Made by a program: the position numbers and the translations under genes. This document shows positions 25,639 through 34,472 of a stretch of DNA of 64,000 nucleotides, one piece after another. The stretch comes from Youxingia wuxianensis. GTDB lineage: Bacteria; Bacillota; Clostridia; Oscillospirales; Ruminococcaceae. The DNA lies in contig NZ_JACRTD010000004.1 of NCBI RefSeq assembly GCF_014385085.1, positions 186,001 to 250,000 of the forward strand. The letters run 5' to 3'. Under the pieces are notes generated by a model. The model saw only the letters and a list, made by a program, of their open reading frames with translations, ran no database searches and was not told the origin of the DNA. Every line of letters starts with the position of its first letter. The first letter of the stretch is position 1.

Positions 25639-25668
25639 ATATTATGTCCTCTCCATAGGTTCATTCTA

Positions 25669-26103
25669 TTATTCTTTTTGAAATTCTTCATACAGCCGGT
25701 CCGCAAAGAAATCCAGCGCGTCCGCAAACAAAGAAGGAAACTGCTGTAACGTTTTCTCGATTGCCCGCTGTTCCGCTGCATAAACGCTTTTCATAACCTT
25801 TTGCGTATAGGCCTTCCCGCTGTCGGTTAGGCGGATGTTCTTTTCTCTTGTCTTTCCCCGCGCCAAAAGCGTTATATAGCCGGCTTCTATGAGTTCTTTT
25901 ACAATCGTATTAATTGTGGTTTTGGGGATCAGCCACTCTTCACAGATCTGTTTCTGGGAGTGCAGATTTCCATCGTCCAGCGCATAAAGCAGCGCCAGCA
26001 TGTTCTCGTTAATCCCCAGCTTTTTCGCGCTCAAATAATAAGTGCCGTCAATTTTGTTCATAGCTACCGCAATCCGCCGGACAATTTCAAAGTTCTGATC
26101 CAT
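25669..26103 (-). CDS. MarR-family transcriptional regulator
   Basis: 144 residues: N-terminal dimerisation helices, winged helix-turn-helix with HSQKQICEEWLIPKTTINTIVKELI as the core and wing LARGKTREKNIRLT, then C-terminal helices. First gene of a MarR-MATE operon. GGGAGGGG is five bases before ATG. Its own promoter is covered by palindromes, indicating autorepression. Confidence 0.9.
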   Translation of the reverse strand: MDQNFEIVRRIAVAMNKIDGTYYLSAKKLGINENMLALLYALDDGNLHSQKQICEEWLIPKTTINTIVKELIEAGYITLLARGKTREKNIRLTDSGKAYTQKVMKSVYAAEQRAIEKTLQQFPSLFADALDFFADRLYEEFQKE

Positions 26104-26116
26104 GCAAACCCCTCCC

Positions 26117-26162
26117 AGTACGAAATCGTACTTATTGTAATACGATTTCGTACTGTTGTCAA
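26117..26162 (-). promoter_or_regulatory. MarR-MATE promoter overlapped by two operators
   Basis: On the minus strand TTGACA (26157-26162) and TACAAT (26134-26139) are 17 bases apart. AGTACGAAATCGTACT (26117-26132) covers the start point and its near mirror AATACGATTTCGTACT (26139-26154) fills the spacer. The two sites are 22 bp apart, two helical turns, on one DNA face. Confidence 0.8.
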
Positions 26163-26261
26163 GGAAATTTTTTTCCTAAAACTATGCCGCTTCCTGAGGC
26201 GCCGGCTGTAAAAGCTGTCCGCGGCGAACGTTGATCTGGCCGGCGGACGCAAACCGGCTCA

Positions 26262-26541
26262 ATGTCCCCCGGCGGACCGGGCGTTTTCCGCGCTTTTTCC
26301 GCGCTGATCGGCCGGGAATATCCAAACGCTAACTTTGCCGGGTATTCCGCCTCTACCGAAACGCCGATTTTTATGGTAATATTATTAGGAGTATTATCCG
26401 CCTGTCTTTTATCGGCGGCCGCTCTTGCGGCAGCCGTCTTATTGGAACTGCTGTCTATGATAGCGCTGTTTGCCTTCCCGCAAAAAATTTGCAGAAGGTA
26501 TGGCGGCCAGCGCCACGAAATAAAATTGCGAGGTGTCAACT
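26262..26541 (+). pseudogene. Possible remnant of a membrane protein gene
   Basis: A frame with a hydrophobic Ala/Leu-rich stretch (about 30 residues, one membrane hairpin) runs to 26588 and overlaps the esterase start. No ribosome site precedes its first ATG, and coding-like sequence continues upstream in other frames (ATG 26183, 16 codons). It may be the decayed 3' end of a gene or simply noncoding. The whole gap 26163-26541 holds nothing else I recognise. Confidence 0.25.
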
Positions 26542-27549
26542 ATGAGAAATCACTACCCCCACAAGCACAACCATCAGCTGCTGTGTGAAACCGTTCCTTC
26601 CCTGCGGTATCAGGAGGGCGAGGACTTTTTTAAATGGCAGGAAACGGCCAGAACAAAATTAGCACAGCTTCTGGGGCTTCCGTTTGAAAGGTGCGACCCG
26701 GAATTTCAGCTGGACTACGTCCAGGATAAAGGTCCTTATACCGATACCCGTTTTTCCTTCCAAAGCGAAAAGGGGTATTATGTCCCCTGTCATCTGCTCC
26801 AGCCAAAAACACTGGACCCCAAAAAACCGGTGTTTATCTGCCTGCAGGGGCATACTACCGGCATGCACGTCTCCTTAGGAATAGAGAAAAATCCGGTTGA
26901 CAAGGAAGATATTGTGGATGTAGACGCGGCTTATGCCCTGGAAGCTTTAAACCGCGGATATTGTGTGATTTTATTGGAACAACGCAACTTTGGCGAATGC
27001 GGAGGGAACGAACAGGGGCCTGACTGTTACCTTTCCACAATGACCGCTCTGCTTTTGGGGCGCACTACCATTGGGGAACGGGTTTGGGACGCCCAGCGGA
27101 TGATCGATGTTTTGGAAGCCAATTTCCCCGATTTAAACCTGGAAAAGCTGGCTTGCCTGGGGCTCTCCGGAGGAGGTACCGCCACTACCTACATCTCATG
27201 CCTGGAGCCAAGAATTAAATATATTGTGGTGGCAGGGGCCTTGTGTACCTTTAAACATTCCATTGCCGCCATGTACCATTGCAGCTGCAACTATGTGCCA
27301 AAAATCGCCGAATATTTTGATATGGGGGATTTAGGCGGGCTGTTCGCTCCGAGAAAATTTTTAGATGTAGCGGGGGACGTGGACCCCATCTTCCCAGTCG
27401 AGGGCGTGATGGAGGCTTATCATCAGATTGAAAAACAGTATCAGGCGGCAAACGCTCCAGACGCCTGCAAAATGCTCGTAGGACACGGTCCTCATCGTTT
27501 TTTCAACAAGGAAGCTTGGGACATCATCGATTCTTTTTTTAAGGACTGA
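26542..27549 (+). CDS. Alpha/beta hydrolase (acetyl xylan esterase/dienelactone hydrolase-like)
   Basis: About 335 residues. Nucleophile elbow GLSGGG (Ser), acid Asp in VAGDVDPIFPVEG and His in VGHGPHRFF form the triad. The oxyanion strand is PVFICLQGHTTGMH. Large cytoplasmic esterases of this type hydrolyse esters or peptides; the substrate is unknown. ATG 26542 has GAGG eight bases upstream. It appears monocistronic. Confidence 0.85.
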   Translation: MRNHYPHKHNHQLLCETVPSLRYQEGEDFFKWQETARTKLAQLLGLPFERCDPEFQLDYVQDKGPYTDTRFSFQSEKGYYVPCHLLQPKTLDPKKPVFICLQGHTTGMHVSLGIEKNPVDKEDIVDVDAAYALEALNRGYCVILLEQRNFGECGGNEQGPDCYLSTMTALLLGRTTIGERVWDAQRMIDVLEANFPDLNLEKLACLGLSGGGTATTYISCLEPRIKYIVVAGALCTFKHSIAAMYHCSCNYVPKIAEYFDMGDLGGLFAPRKFLDVAGDVDPIFPVEGVMEAYHQIEKQYQAANAPDACKMLVGHGPHRFFNKEAWDIIDSFFKD

Positions 27550-27623
27550 ATGCTGGCGATTAATCCTGTGATCCAATGAAAAAAATAGCGAAAGCCTTGA
27601 AAACTGTCCTGGCAGTTCGGATA

Positions 27624-27675
27624 AAACGCTCCGCCCCCAACACCGGAAACTGGGGGGACGGGGCGTTTATTTTTG
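27624..27675 (+). terminator. Terminator of the hydrolase gene
   Basis: AAACGC..CCG..CCCCC pairs with GGGGG..CGG..GCGTTT, followed by ATTTTTG. Confidence 0.75.
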
Positions 27676-27762
27676 TCTTAACTGAGCTCCAAAAAAGCCC
27701 CTTTCTTTTATGGGCGATTGGTGTTTCCTTTATTTTCTAATTGTAAATTTTGTCGAATATTG

Positions 27763-27791
27763 TTGAAAAATCTTTCCGGAAACGATACAAT
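27763..27791 (+). promoter_or_regulatory. Promoter of the GH25 gene
   Basis: TTGAAA (27763-27768) and TACAAT (27786-27791), 17-base spacer; the ribosome site CAGGAGG follows about 50 bases downstream. Confidence 0.65.
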
Positions 27792-27851
27792 TAATCGTAA
27801 TATGGCTGGGTTGCTTCTTAGCAATAACGATATATCGCCAGGAGGTTTGAT

Positions 27852-28853
27852 ATGGGAAAAAAACTATCTGTTAAGTTTGTCTGCGCCCTTTTGTGCGCCG
27901 CGATACTGACGGGTGCGCTTGCTATGCCGGCAGCGGCCCAGGATGGTCAGATTTCTACTGATTTATTGGAAGAAGTCGCGGAAGATTATGAAGTGAATGA
28001 GGATTTTTTGGAGCTGATTTCCCGGTATTATTGGCTCAAGGAATCCACTTTTTTGGACTGTGCGGTAAAGTATAAGCTTCCCGCCCAATACGTCCAGCGT
28101 TTTGTAGAGGATTATTTCGTTTTCAAAAAAGGGGATGACTTTGAGTATATCCCGGTGGATCACAGCCTTCCGAAAAACTCCTATGATTGGAGCCTCCTTG
28201 TCCGGGGGGACGAGGACCATGAAGTGTGGTATGAGCAAAACGGCGTCCCTCTTGCCCGAAAGGGAATTGACGTTTCCGAATTTCAGGGGGATATCAATTG
28301 GGAGAAGGTAAAAGCCCAGGGGATTGATTTCGCTTTCATCCGGCTGGGATACCGAGGATACAGCACTGGAAAAATCAATCTGGACAAAAAATTCAAAAAA
28401 AATATGGAAAATGCTATAAACGCGGGAATACAGGTAGGGGTGTATTTCTACTCCCAGGCAATCACCACCAAAGAAGCGGTGGAGGAAGCCCAGTTCGTTT
28501 TAGATTATCTGGACGGATACGATATTGCCTACCCGGTAGTGTTTGACATTGAGGGCGCTCCTTCCGCCAGCGCCCGCACCAACAAACTCACCCCGCAAAA
28601 GGCGTCTAATATTGCCATCGCCTTCTGTGATGAAATCCAGCAGGCGGGGTACGAAACCATGGTGTATTCTTATACAAAATACTTTGTGGAAAAAATGGAC
28701 CTTTCTCTTCTTACCCAGTATAATACCTGGCTCGCCCAGTATTATGAACAGCCGTTTTTTCCCTACGAGTTTGATATTTGGCAATACACTAGCGCTGGCA
28801 AGGTCAATGGTATCAAAGGACATGTGGATATGAATCTGCATTTTATAGATTGA
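27852..28853 (+). CDS. Secreted GH25 lysozyme (muramidase)
   Basis: 333 residues. A Sec signal peptide (KKLSVKFV, hydrophobic core, AMPAAAQ cleavage near 29) precedes an acidic N-terminal region of about 105 residues with no family I recognise. The GH25 barrel runs from about 137 to the end: GIDVSEFQGDINW (Asp 140), YRGYSTG, and the catalytic Asp-x-Glu in PVVFDIEGA (232, 234). The ending IWQYTSAGKVNGIKGHVDMN is typical. It cleaves the MurNAc-GlcNAc bond of peptidoglycan outside the cell. Confidence 0.92.
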   Translation: MGKKLSVKFVCALLCAAILTGALAMPAAAQDGQISTDLLEEVAEDYEVNEDFLELISRYYWLKESTFLDCAVKYKLPAQYVQRFVEDYFVFKKGDDFEYIPVDHSLPKNSYDWSLLVRGDEDHEVWYEQNGVPLARKGIDVSEFQGDINWEKVKAQGIDFAFIRLGYRGYSTGKINLDKKFKKNMENAINAGIQVGVYFYSQAITTKEAVEEAQFVLDYLDGYDIAYPVVFDIEGAPSASARTNKLTPQKASNIAIAFCDEIQQAGYETMVYSYTKYFVEKMDLSLLTQYNTWLAQYYEQPFFPYEFDIWQYTSAGKVNGIKGHVDMNLHFID

Positions 28854-28860
28854 TAGTTTT

Positions 28861-28892
28861 GGGGGCGCCATGGAAAAAAGGCGCCCTTTTTT
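28861..28892 (+). terminator. Terminator of the GH25 gene
   Basis: GGGCGCC/GGCGCCC arms followed by TTTTTT. Confidence 0.85.
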
Positions 28893-28984
28893 CATTAAAT
28901 TTTATGTTTTCGACTTTAAAAAACACGCATAATATGTTATTCTAATGAATAGAGGAAATATAGCTGAGAAGGGGAAATTAATCT

Positions 28985-30706
28985 ATGGATCTTGCAGAGT
29001 TGATCTGCCGTCTCAGCGGCGATGGGGACCTTAAACAAGCATGTATTGAGTTTTTTGATATTCTGCCCTGCGGAATTTGTCAGGTGCGGATAGACGAAGA
29101 GCTCTCTTTCGTATACGCCAATGAATTTTTTTATCAGACATTTGGGTTTTCTTCCCACAAGGACGCCTCACAGATTAGCCGTGCCAAAGATTTAGTTCAC
29201 CCTGAGGATTTCTCTCTTGTCAGAGATCAGATCAAAAATAATATTGCCCAGGGAATCTATAGTTTTGAGTTGGAGCACCGGCTTTTTCATAAATCCGGCA
29301 AGCTGATATGGGGTCTTATCCGGTGCCGGTACAGTCCAAGTATGCCAAAACAGTTAATCTGTGTGTTTCTGGATATTTCCCAGCGAAAAAATACCGAGGA
29401 ACGGCTGCGTATCAGCGAAGAAGAAAACCGGATTGCCTTTGAACTTACGGACACTACTATGGCCATTTACAATCTGGCCGCCAAAACCCTCATTCTTCCT
29501 CCTAAAGCGGCATATGATTTAAATCTTCCCATTGTGGTGGAGGACGTTCCTTATAGTATTGTGAAACGCAAAATGATCGCTCCGGAATCGGAGGAGGAAT
29601 ATATTTTCAATTTTCAGCAGATACAAAGCGGCAATCCAAACGGCGTTTTTACCCTTCAGGTGAAGGACAGAGACGGGGTGTGGCGTTGGCTGCGCTCCAA
29701 GTACGCACTGATCTTTGATGAAGGCGGAAACCCTTTGCGGGCGGTAATCACCCTCGAGGATATCACCCGGCAGCGGGAAAATGAGTTGGCTTATCAGAAA
29801 TGGGTCCAATATTTTTCCGTGGAACGGGAAAACAGTATCGGTTATTACGAATATAATCTTACACGGGACTTGTACGCGGGAAACCGGGAGGAAAATATCT
29901 GGCAGCTTCCGCCGGAAATCTCTACGTTTACCGGTGCAGTAAACTATGTAAAGGAACATCTCATTTACGAAGAGGACCTGGCAAAATACACCGAATCCTT
30001 TTGTCGGGAAGCGCTGCTTACCAAATTTTACAGTGGTCAGCAGGAGGTCATCTTGGAACACCGGCGCAAACGCAAGGATGGTTCTCCCTTTTGGGTATTG
30101 GGGACTATCCAGCTTCTTTCGGATCCATATACCAGTGATATAAAGGCGTTTGTGTTAATTAAGGACATCGATGACTATAAAAAGATGGAGCTTTCTCTGC
30201 AGAACTTGATTGAACAGGACGCTTTGACCGGACTGCTCAACAGAAGCGCGTTTATTGATAAAGTAAAAAGCGTACTGGCCCGGGACACCAGCGCCAGGCA
30301 TTCCCTGATCATGCTGGATATTGATCACTTTAAGCGCCTGAACGATACTCTCGGCCATCAGTTCGGCGACCAGGCTCTCGTCCATTTGGCGGGGCTTTTA
30401 AAGAGTACTTTGCGCGCTGGGGATTTGTGTGGACGCTTGGGGGGAGACGAGTTTATGGTCTTTCTGCGGGATGTGCCCGCGGACGTGGATATCCGCCCCC
30501 GGCTGGAAAATATCCGGCAGATTATGCGTCAGGAGTATAAAGACAACATCCAGGTTTCCGCTAGCATGGGGGTTTCTTATTTCCCCCAGGACGGCGAGTC
30601 CTTTGAGGTTTTATACCACAAGTCCGACGTGGCCCTATATGAGGCTAAACGCTCCGGCCGATCTTGTTATATGATTTATTCTCCAGATATGGAAGCCCCG
30701 CAATAG
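28985..30706 (+). CDS. PAS-domain diguanylate cyclase
   Basis: 573 residues, cytoplasmic. PAS/PAC domains begin at about 20 (LPCGICQVRIDEELSFVYAN), and another runs to about 260 (PAC end LRAVITLEDITRQRE). A third PAS-like region reaches about 395. The GGDEF domain has active-site GRLGGDEFMVF near 485 and the inhibitory RxxD (RAGD) exactly five residues before it, so product inhibition is expected. It makes cyclic di-GMP in response to an unknown signal. A terminator follows. Confidence 0.92.
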   Translation: MDLAELICRLSGDGDLKQACIEFFDILPCGICQVRIDEELSFVYANEFFYQTFGFSSHKDASQISRAKDLVHPEDFSLVRDQIKNNIAQGIYSFELEHRLFHKSGKLIWGLIRCRYSPSMPKQLICVFLDISQRKNTEERLRISEEENRIAFELTDTTMAIYNLAAKTLILPPKAAYDLNLPIVVEDVPYSIVKRKMIAPESEEEYIFNFQQIQSGNPNGVFTLQVKDRDGVWRWLRSKYALIFDEGGNPLRAVITLEDITRQRENELAYQKWVQYFSVERENSIGYYEYNLTRDLYAGNREENIWQLPPEISTFTGAVNYVKEHLIYEEDLAKYTESFCREALLTKFYSGQQEVILEHRRKRKDGSPFWVLGTIQLLSDPYTSDIKAFVLIKDIDDYKKMELSLQNLIEQDALTGLLNRSAFIDKVKSVLARDTSARHSLIMLDIDHFKRLNDTLGHQFGDQALVHLAGLLKSTLRAGDLCGRLGGDEFMVFLRDVPADVDIRPRLENIRQIMRQEYKDNIQVSASMGVSYFPQDGESFEVLYHKSDVALYEAKRSGRSCYMIYSPDMEAPQ

Positions 30707-30719
30707 CAGCCGTGTTATC

Positions 30720-30750
30720 CAGCAGGCAGACCTCTGCCTGCTGTTTTCTT
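30720..30750 (+). terminator. Terminator of the diguanylate cyclase gene
   Basis: CAGCAGGCAG/CTGCCTGCTG with an ACCT loop, followed by TTTTCTTTTC. Confidence 0.85.
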
Positions 30751-30802
30751 TTCCCCCGCGGTTTTGAAACCGTGCATTTGTGTAAAATTTGAAAGAAACC
30801 GC

Positions 30803-30831
30803 TTGAAAAGTGAAAGGCAAAGTGGTATTCT
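30803..30831 (+). promoter_or_regulatory. mgtE promoter
   Basis: TTGAAA (30803-30808) and TATTCT (30826-30831) with a 17-base spacer. The predicted start near 30838 gives mgtE a leader of about 257 nt. Confidence 0.6.
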
Positions 30832-30837
30832 CAATAA

Positions 30838-31094
30838 GCGGTCAAATCTGACCGATTTTAGTAAAAAGGAGGAAAAATAGGTGGACATATGCGGCCGAAG
30901 CGCCAAAATAGGCAGTGATATTCATTTGTGCAGGAAACGCGGCCGGGCGCCGCTCATTTTTCCCTTGGCATAGCCGTCGTTTTCGCGGAATGTCTATCGC
31001 TCCATGGGATAACCGGCAGGTCCGGTTGTTTTATGGGGCGGTTGCTGATTTTTGGGCTTCCTTGCTGTACTCTCAAAGACAGGAGGAATAACCA
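30838..31094 (+). promoter_or_regulatory. Long structured leader of mgtE
   Basis: It starts with hairpin CGGTC/GACCG (30839-30854), followed by a well-formed 30-codon frame (30881-30973) and a short hairpin AACCGG/CCGGTT with GTTTTAT (31011-31033) resembling a weak attenuator. I compared it by eye with the M-box (ykoK) consensus that often precedes mgtE and did not find it. Confidence 0.4.
30881..30973 (+). CDS. Candidate leader peptide upstream of mgtE
   Basis: 30 codons from GTG to TAG, peptide MDICGRSAKIGSDI then a basic stretch CRKRGRA and PLIFPLA. AAAAAGGAGG sits eight bases before the GTG, one of the best ribosome sites here. It lies 121 bases before mgtE. It may be a regulatory leader peptide coupling translation to attenuation, or a chance frame. 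Confidence 0.35.
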   Translation: MDICGRSAKIGSDIHLCRKRGRAPLIFPLA

Positions 31095-32444
31095 ATGGAA
31101 AAAGAAAACAAATTTGACTTGCTCAACGATTTGTTGGAGCACAAGGATTTCCACCGCTTCCGGGAAGCAATTTCTCGGATGAACGAAGCGGATATCGCGG
31201 ATTTTATCGAGGGCCTCTCCCAAAACAACGCTACTCTGGCTTTTCGTACCCTGCCAAAAGGATTGGCGGCGGAAACCTTTTCCAAACTCCCCCCGGAAAC
31301 CCAGCGGACAATCATAAATTCCATCACAGAACAGGAGCTTTCCTTTATCGTGGAAGAGCTTTCGGTGGACGATGCGGTGGATATGCTGGAAGAGCTGCCC
31401 GCCAATGTGGTAATCCGGGTGCTGGAGCATGCGACCCCCGAAACCCGTAAGGTAATCAACGAATTTTTAAACTATCCAGAAAATTCCGTGGGCAGCATTA
31501 TGACCGTGGAATACACCTCTCTGCGGGCGCATATGACCGTACAGGACGCTATTAAGCATATCCGCCGGATAGGGGAGGATCGGGAGCTGATCTATACCTG
31601 TTATGTGACGGACAACCGCCGGATACTGGAAGGAGTTGTCACGGTAAAAGAGCTGCTTTTGGCCCAGGATAACCAGCGGATTGAGGACTTGATGGAAAGG
31701 AATGTCATCTGTGCAGCAACCACCGAGGATCAGGAGGACGCCATCCAGCAGATGATGAAATACGACTTTATTTCCCTTCCGGTAGTGGATCTGGAAAAAC
31801 GGCTGGTGGGTATTGTCACCGTAGACGATGTCATGGATGTGATGCAGCAGGAGGCCACGGAAGACTTTGAAAAGATGGCGGCTATGGCTCCATCGGAACG
31901 ACCTTATTTGAAAACTACCGTCTTTTCCCTGGCAAAAAACCGGATTGCCTGGCTTTTGGTGCTGATGATTTCCGGCATGGTTACCGGAGGAATTTTGGGG
32001 AAATACGAAGCGGCGTTTTCCACCATGCCCCTGCTTGTCACTTTTATCCCCATGCTCACCGATACCGGAGGCAACGCCGGCAGCCAGAGCAGTACCTTAG
32101 TTATTCGGGGAATGGCGGTAGGGGATATTAAATCCGAGGATTTTTTGCGGGTCTTATGGAAGGAACTTCGGGTCAGTATTTTGGTCGGCGCGGTGTTAAG
32201 CGCAGTGAACTATCTGCGGCTGATGATCTCCTATCCCGGGAACAAAGGCGTCGCTCTCACAGTATCCCTGGCCATGTTCGCCACAGTGATGATGGCAAAA
32301 ACCATCGGCGGCGTTTTGCCCATGGCCGCCAAAGTGCTGCACGCGGACCCGGCAATTATGGCCGCTCCCCTGATTACCACTATTGTGGATGCCGGTTCGC
32401 TGATTATTTATTTTACTATCGCCCAGCGACTGCTGGCTTTATAA
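31095..32444 (+). CDS. mgtE: Magnesium transporter MgtE
   Basis: 449 residues: cytoplasmic N domain of helical repeats (about 1-130), two CBS domains (from MTVEYTSLRAHMTVQDAI to about 255), then five membrane helices forming the pore, with signature TDTGGNAGSQSSTLVIRG. It admits Mg and closes when the cytoplasmic domains bind it. An AGGAGG site precedes the ATG. Monocistronic, with a strong terminator just after the stop. Confidence 0.95.
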   Translation: MEKENKFDLLNDLLEHKDFHRFREAISRMNEADIADFIEGLSQNNATLAFRTLPKGLAAETFSKLPPETQRTIINSITEQELSFIVEELSVDDAVDMLEELPANVVIRVLEHATPETRKVINEFLNYPENSVGSIMTVEYTSLRAHMTVQDAIKHIRRIGEDRELIYTCYVTDNRRILEGVVTVKELLLAQDNQRIEDLMERNVICAATTEDQEDAIQQMMKYDFISLPVVDLEKRLVGIVTVDDVMDVMQQEATEDFEKMAAMAPSERPYLKTTVFSLAKNRIAWLLVLMISGMVTGGILGKYEAAFSTMPLLVTFIPMLTDTGGNAGSQSSTLVIRGMAVGDIKSEDFLRVLWKELRVSILVGAVLSAVNYLRLMISYPGNKGVALTVSLAMFATVMMAKTIGGVLPMAAKVLHADPAIMAAPLITTIVDAGSLIIYFTIAQRLLAL

Positions 32445-32445
32445 A

Positions 32446-32488
32446 AGAAAGGTTTGGGCCCTTAAGGGCCCAAACCTTTCTTTTTTTC
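32446..32488. terminator. Bidirectional terminator between mgtE and the ABC operon
   Basis: AAGAAAGGTTTGGGCCC/GGGCCCAAACCTTTCTT with a TTAA loop and a T-run on the plus strand. Confidence 0.9.
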
Positions 32489-32494
32489 AGAGGT

Positions 32495-33466
32495 CTAATT
32501 TTTCTTTTGCTGGGAATAGGAGAATACCAGCAAAAGAATGATAATACCCTGTACTACCTGCCGTCCCGCCTGGGAGATATTGATGATAACCAGTAAATCG
32601 TCGATCACCGTCATAATGATAGCTCCGGCGATGGTGCCGCCGTAGCCGCCCCGGCCGCCGGTAATCGCGGTTCCGCCGATAACCACTGCCGCCAGGTTTG
32701 TTGTAGCGTATTTGGTCCCCGTATCCAGATAACTGGTGCCGGTAAATCCTACTAGCAAAAATCCGGTGATCGCGGCCGTAATACCGGAGATAATGTATAC
32801 CGAAAAGATAATTCCGCTTACATTGATCCCGGAAAAACGAGCGGCCTTTTGGTTGATTCCCACAGCGTAAATTTTCCTGCCATAAGGGGTGAACTTCAAT
32901 ACAGTAATTACCACCACTGACAAAATAAACCACAGCACTAAAATTCCGGAAACCCTGCCGAAAATATTGTTTCCGCACATCTCCCGCAGCAGCGGCGCCG
33001 TATTACCTTTGGGCGCGCCGCCCGAATAGATCATATAAATTCCCTGTACAATGGTGCCCACGCCCAGCGTCATAATAAACGGCGGTATCTTTAGAAACTT
33101 AATACCCATGCTGTTGACCAGTCCTACTCCCGCCCCCACAGCCAAAACTGTCAAAACCGCCGCTGGCAGGTTTTGGTTTTCCCCATACATCACCTGGGAA
33201 CCGACAATATTGGCGAAGGTAATCACATAGGCGATGGAAAGATCAATTCCTCCCGTAAGTACCGCAAACGTCTGGCCGATGGAGGCGATCCCCACAAAGG
33301 CCGCAAGACGCAGCATGGTCAGGATATGATCCATTTTTAGATATCCGGGGGAAATGATCTGGGCGATAATTAAAATTGCCGCCAGACCGATGTAGACAAC
33401 TGCCTGAGGTCCGCCGATTGCCATCAAATTCCCTGCGCGGCCTCTTTTTAAGGTTTTCTCTGCCAT
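32495..33466 (-). CDS. Ribose-type ABC transporter permease (second)
   Basis: 323 residues, about ten membrane helices, RbsC family. The cytoplasmic GINQKAARFSGINV loop contacting the ATPase and the GGTAITGGRGGYGGTIAGA motif are present. It is paired with a different RbsC-type permease, so the pore is heterodimeric as in LsrCD or RhaPQ rather than the RbsC homodimer. Last gene of the operon running from 37976. Confidence 0.92.
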   Translation of the reverse strand: MAEKTLKRGRAGNLMAIGGPQAVVYIGLAAILIIAQIISPGYLKMDHILTMLRLAAFVGIASIGQTFAVLTGGIDLSIAYVITFANIVGSQVMYGENQNLPAAVLTVLAVGAGVGLVNSMGIKFLKIPPFIMTLGVGTIVQGIYMIYSGGAPKGNTAPLLREMCGNNIFGRVSGILVLWFILSVVVITVLKFTPYGRKIYAVGINQKAARFSGINVSGIIFSVYIISGITAAITGFLLVGFTGTSYLDTGTKYATTNLAAVVIGGTAITGGRGGYGGTIAGAIIMTVIDDLLVIINISQAGRQVVQGIIILLLVFSYSQQKKN

Positions 33467-33488
33467 AAATTATCCTCCTTCCCCCGCA

Positions 33489-34472
33489 TCAATTCATCGC
33501 CCGCTTTTCTTTAATGGCGGGCAGGGAGAGCACCACGATCAAAATCAGTCCCTGGAACACAAACTGATAATAGGAACTGACCCCGATCAGGTTTAACATG
33601 TTGTTGATCACTGAGATGATAAACACCCCCGCTACCGTTCCCATCAAATCTCCTACCGCCCCAGTGAGCAAAATACCGCCTACCACCGATGCGGTTACCG
33701 CATTCATGGAGTACTGCTTTCCTAAGCGGGGATCGGCGGAAAACATCTGTGCCGACAGAAATATCCCGGCCACCGCCGCCAGCAGGCTGCCTAAGATATA
33801 CACCTTGATTTTTATTCGATCCACCTTGACACCGGTAGAATAAGCAGCGCTTTCATTCCCGCCGATTGCTCGGAGGGCTTTTCCATAAGGGGTGTAATTA
33901 GTAAGGGTGCGTACAAAAAGAAATATGAGTATCAGCAAAAACAGCGCCACCGGTATATGAAAGACATCCCCCGTTAAAAATTTTGCGAACGGCCGGTGGA
34001 TTTTTCCTCCCGGTTCGTTCATCAAAAGAAGCGCCGCACCCTCGTAAATAGCGGTGGTCGCTGTGGTGGTGATAATCGGCGGGATTTTCGCTTTGCTGAT
34101 AATAACGCCGTTAGCTATTCCGCAGCACAGCCCCACACCCAGTCCGCCGAATATGGGCAGAACAAACCCCACCGGGCTGTCCGGGTTCATCAGCAGCACG
34201 CAAGCCACGTTGGAAAGAGCCACCGTAGCCCCCAGAGACAGATCAATCCCGCCGGTAAAGATAATCATTCCCTGAGCGAAGGCCACCATTAAAAGGGGGA
34301 AACTGGTAAGCAGCAGATTTTTAAAGTTTCCCACAGTTAAAAAATTCTCGTCAAACAAGCTTGCGGCCACAATCAGCGCCAGCAAAAAGGCGTAAATAAG
34401 CATTACATTTCCGTACCGGTTCTGAAAATATTTATCTTTGAATATGTAATTGCACGCTGATTTTATTTTCAT
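33489..34472 (-). CDS. Ribose-type ABC transporter permease (first)
   Basis: 327 residues, RbsC family. It has the FTGGIDLSLGATVALSN helix, the ATPase-contact loop RAIGGNESAAYSTGV, and the GGILLTGAVGDLMGTVAG motif. Its ATG overlaps the ATPase stop by four bases (ATGA), and a pyrimidine-rich gap of 22 bases separates it from the next permease. Confidence 0.92.
   Translation of the reverse strand: MKIKSACNYIFKDKYFQNRYGNVMLIYAFLLALIVAASLFDENFLTVGNFKNLLLTSFPLLMVAFAQGMIIFTGGIDLSLGATVALSNVACVLLMNPDSPVGFVLPIFGGLGVGLCCGIANGVIISKAKIPPIITTTATTAIYEGAALLLMNEPGGKIHRPFAKFLTGDVFHIPVALFLLILIFLFVRTLTNYTPYGKALRAIGGNESAAYSTGVKVDRIKIKVYILGSLLAAVAGIFLSAQMFSADPRLGKQYSMNAVTASVVGGILLTGAVGDLMGTVAGVFIISVINNMLNLIGVSSYYQFVFQGLILIVVLSLPAIKEKRAMN

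Noticed and set aside
30838..31094. M-box magnesium riboswitch before mgtE
   Set aside because: The conserved TTAGGTGAGGC and GCTGCTGCCC elements could not be found; only TAGGTG is shared. A covariance search would be decisive.
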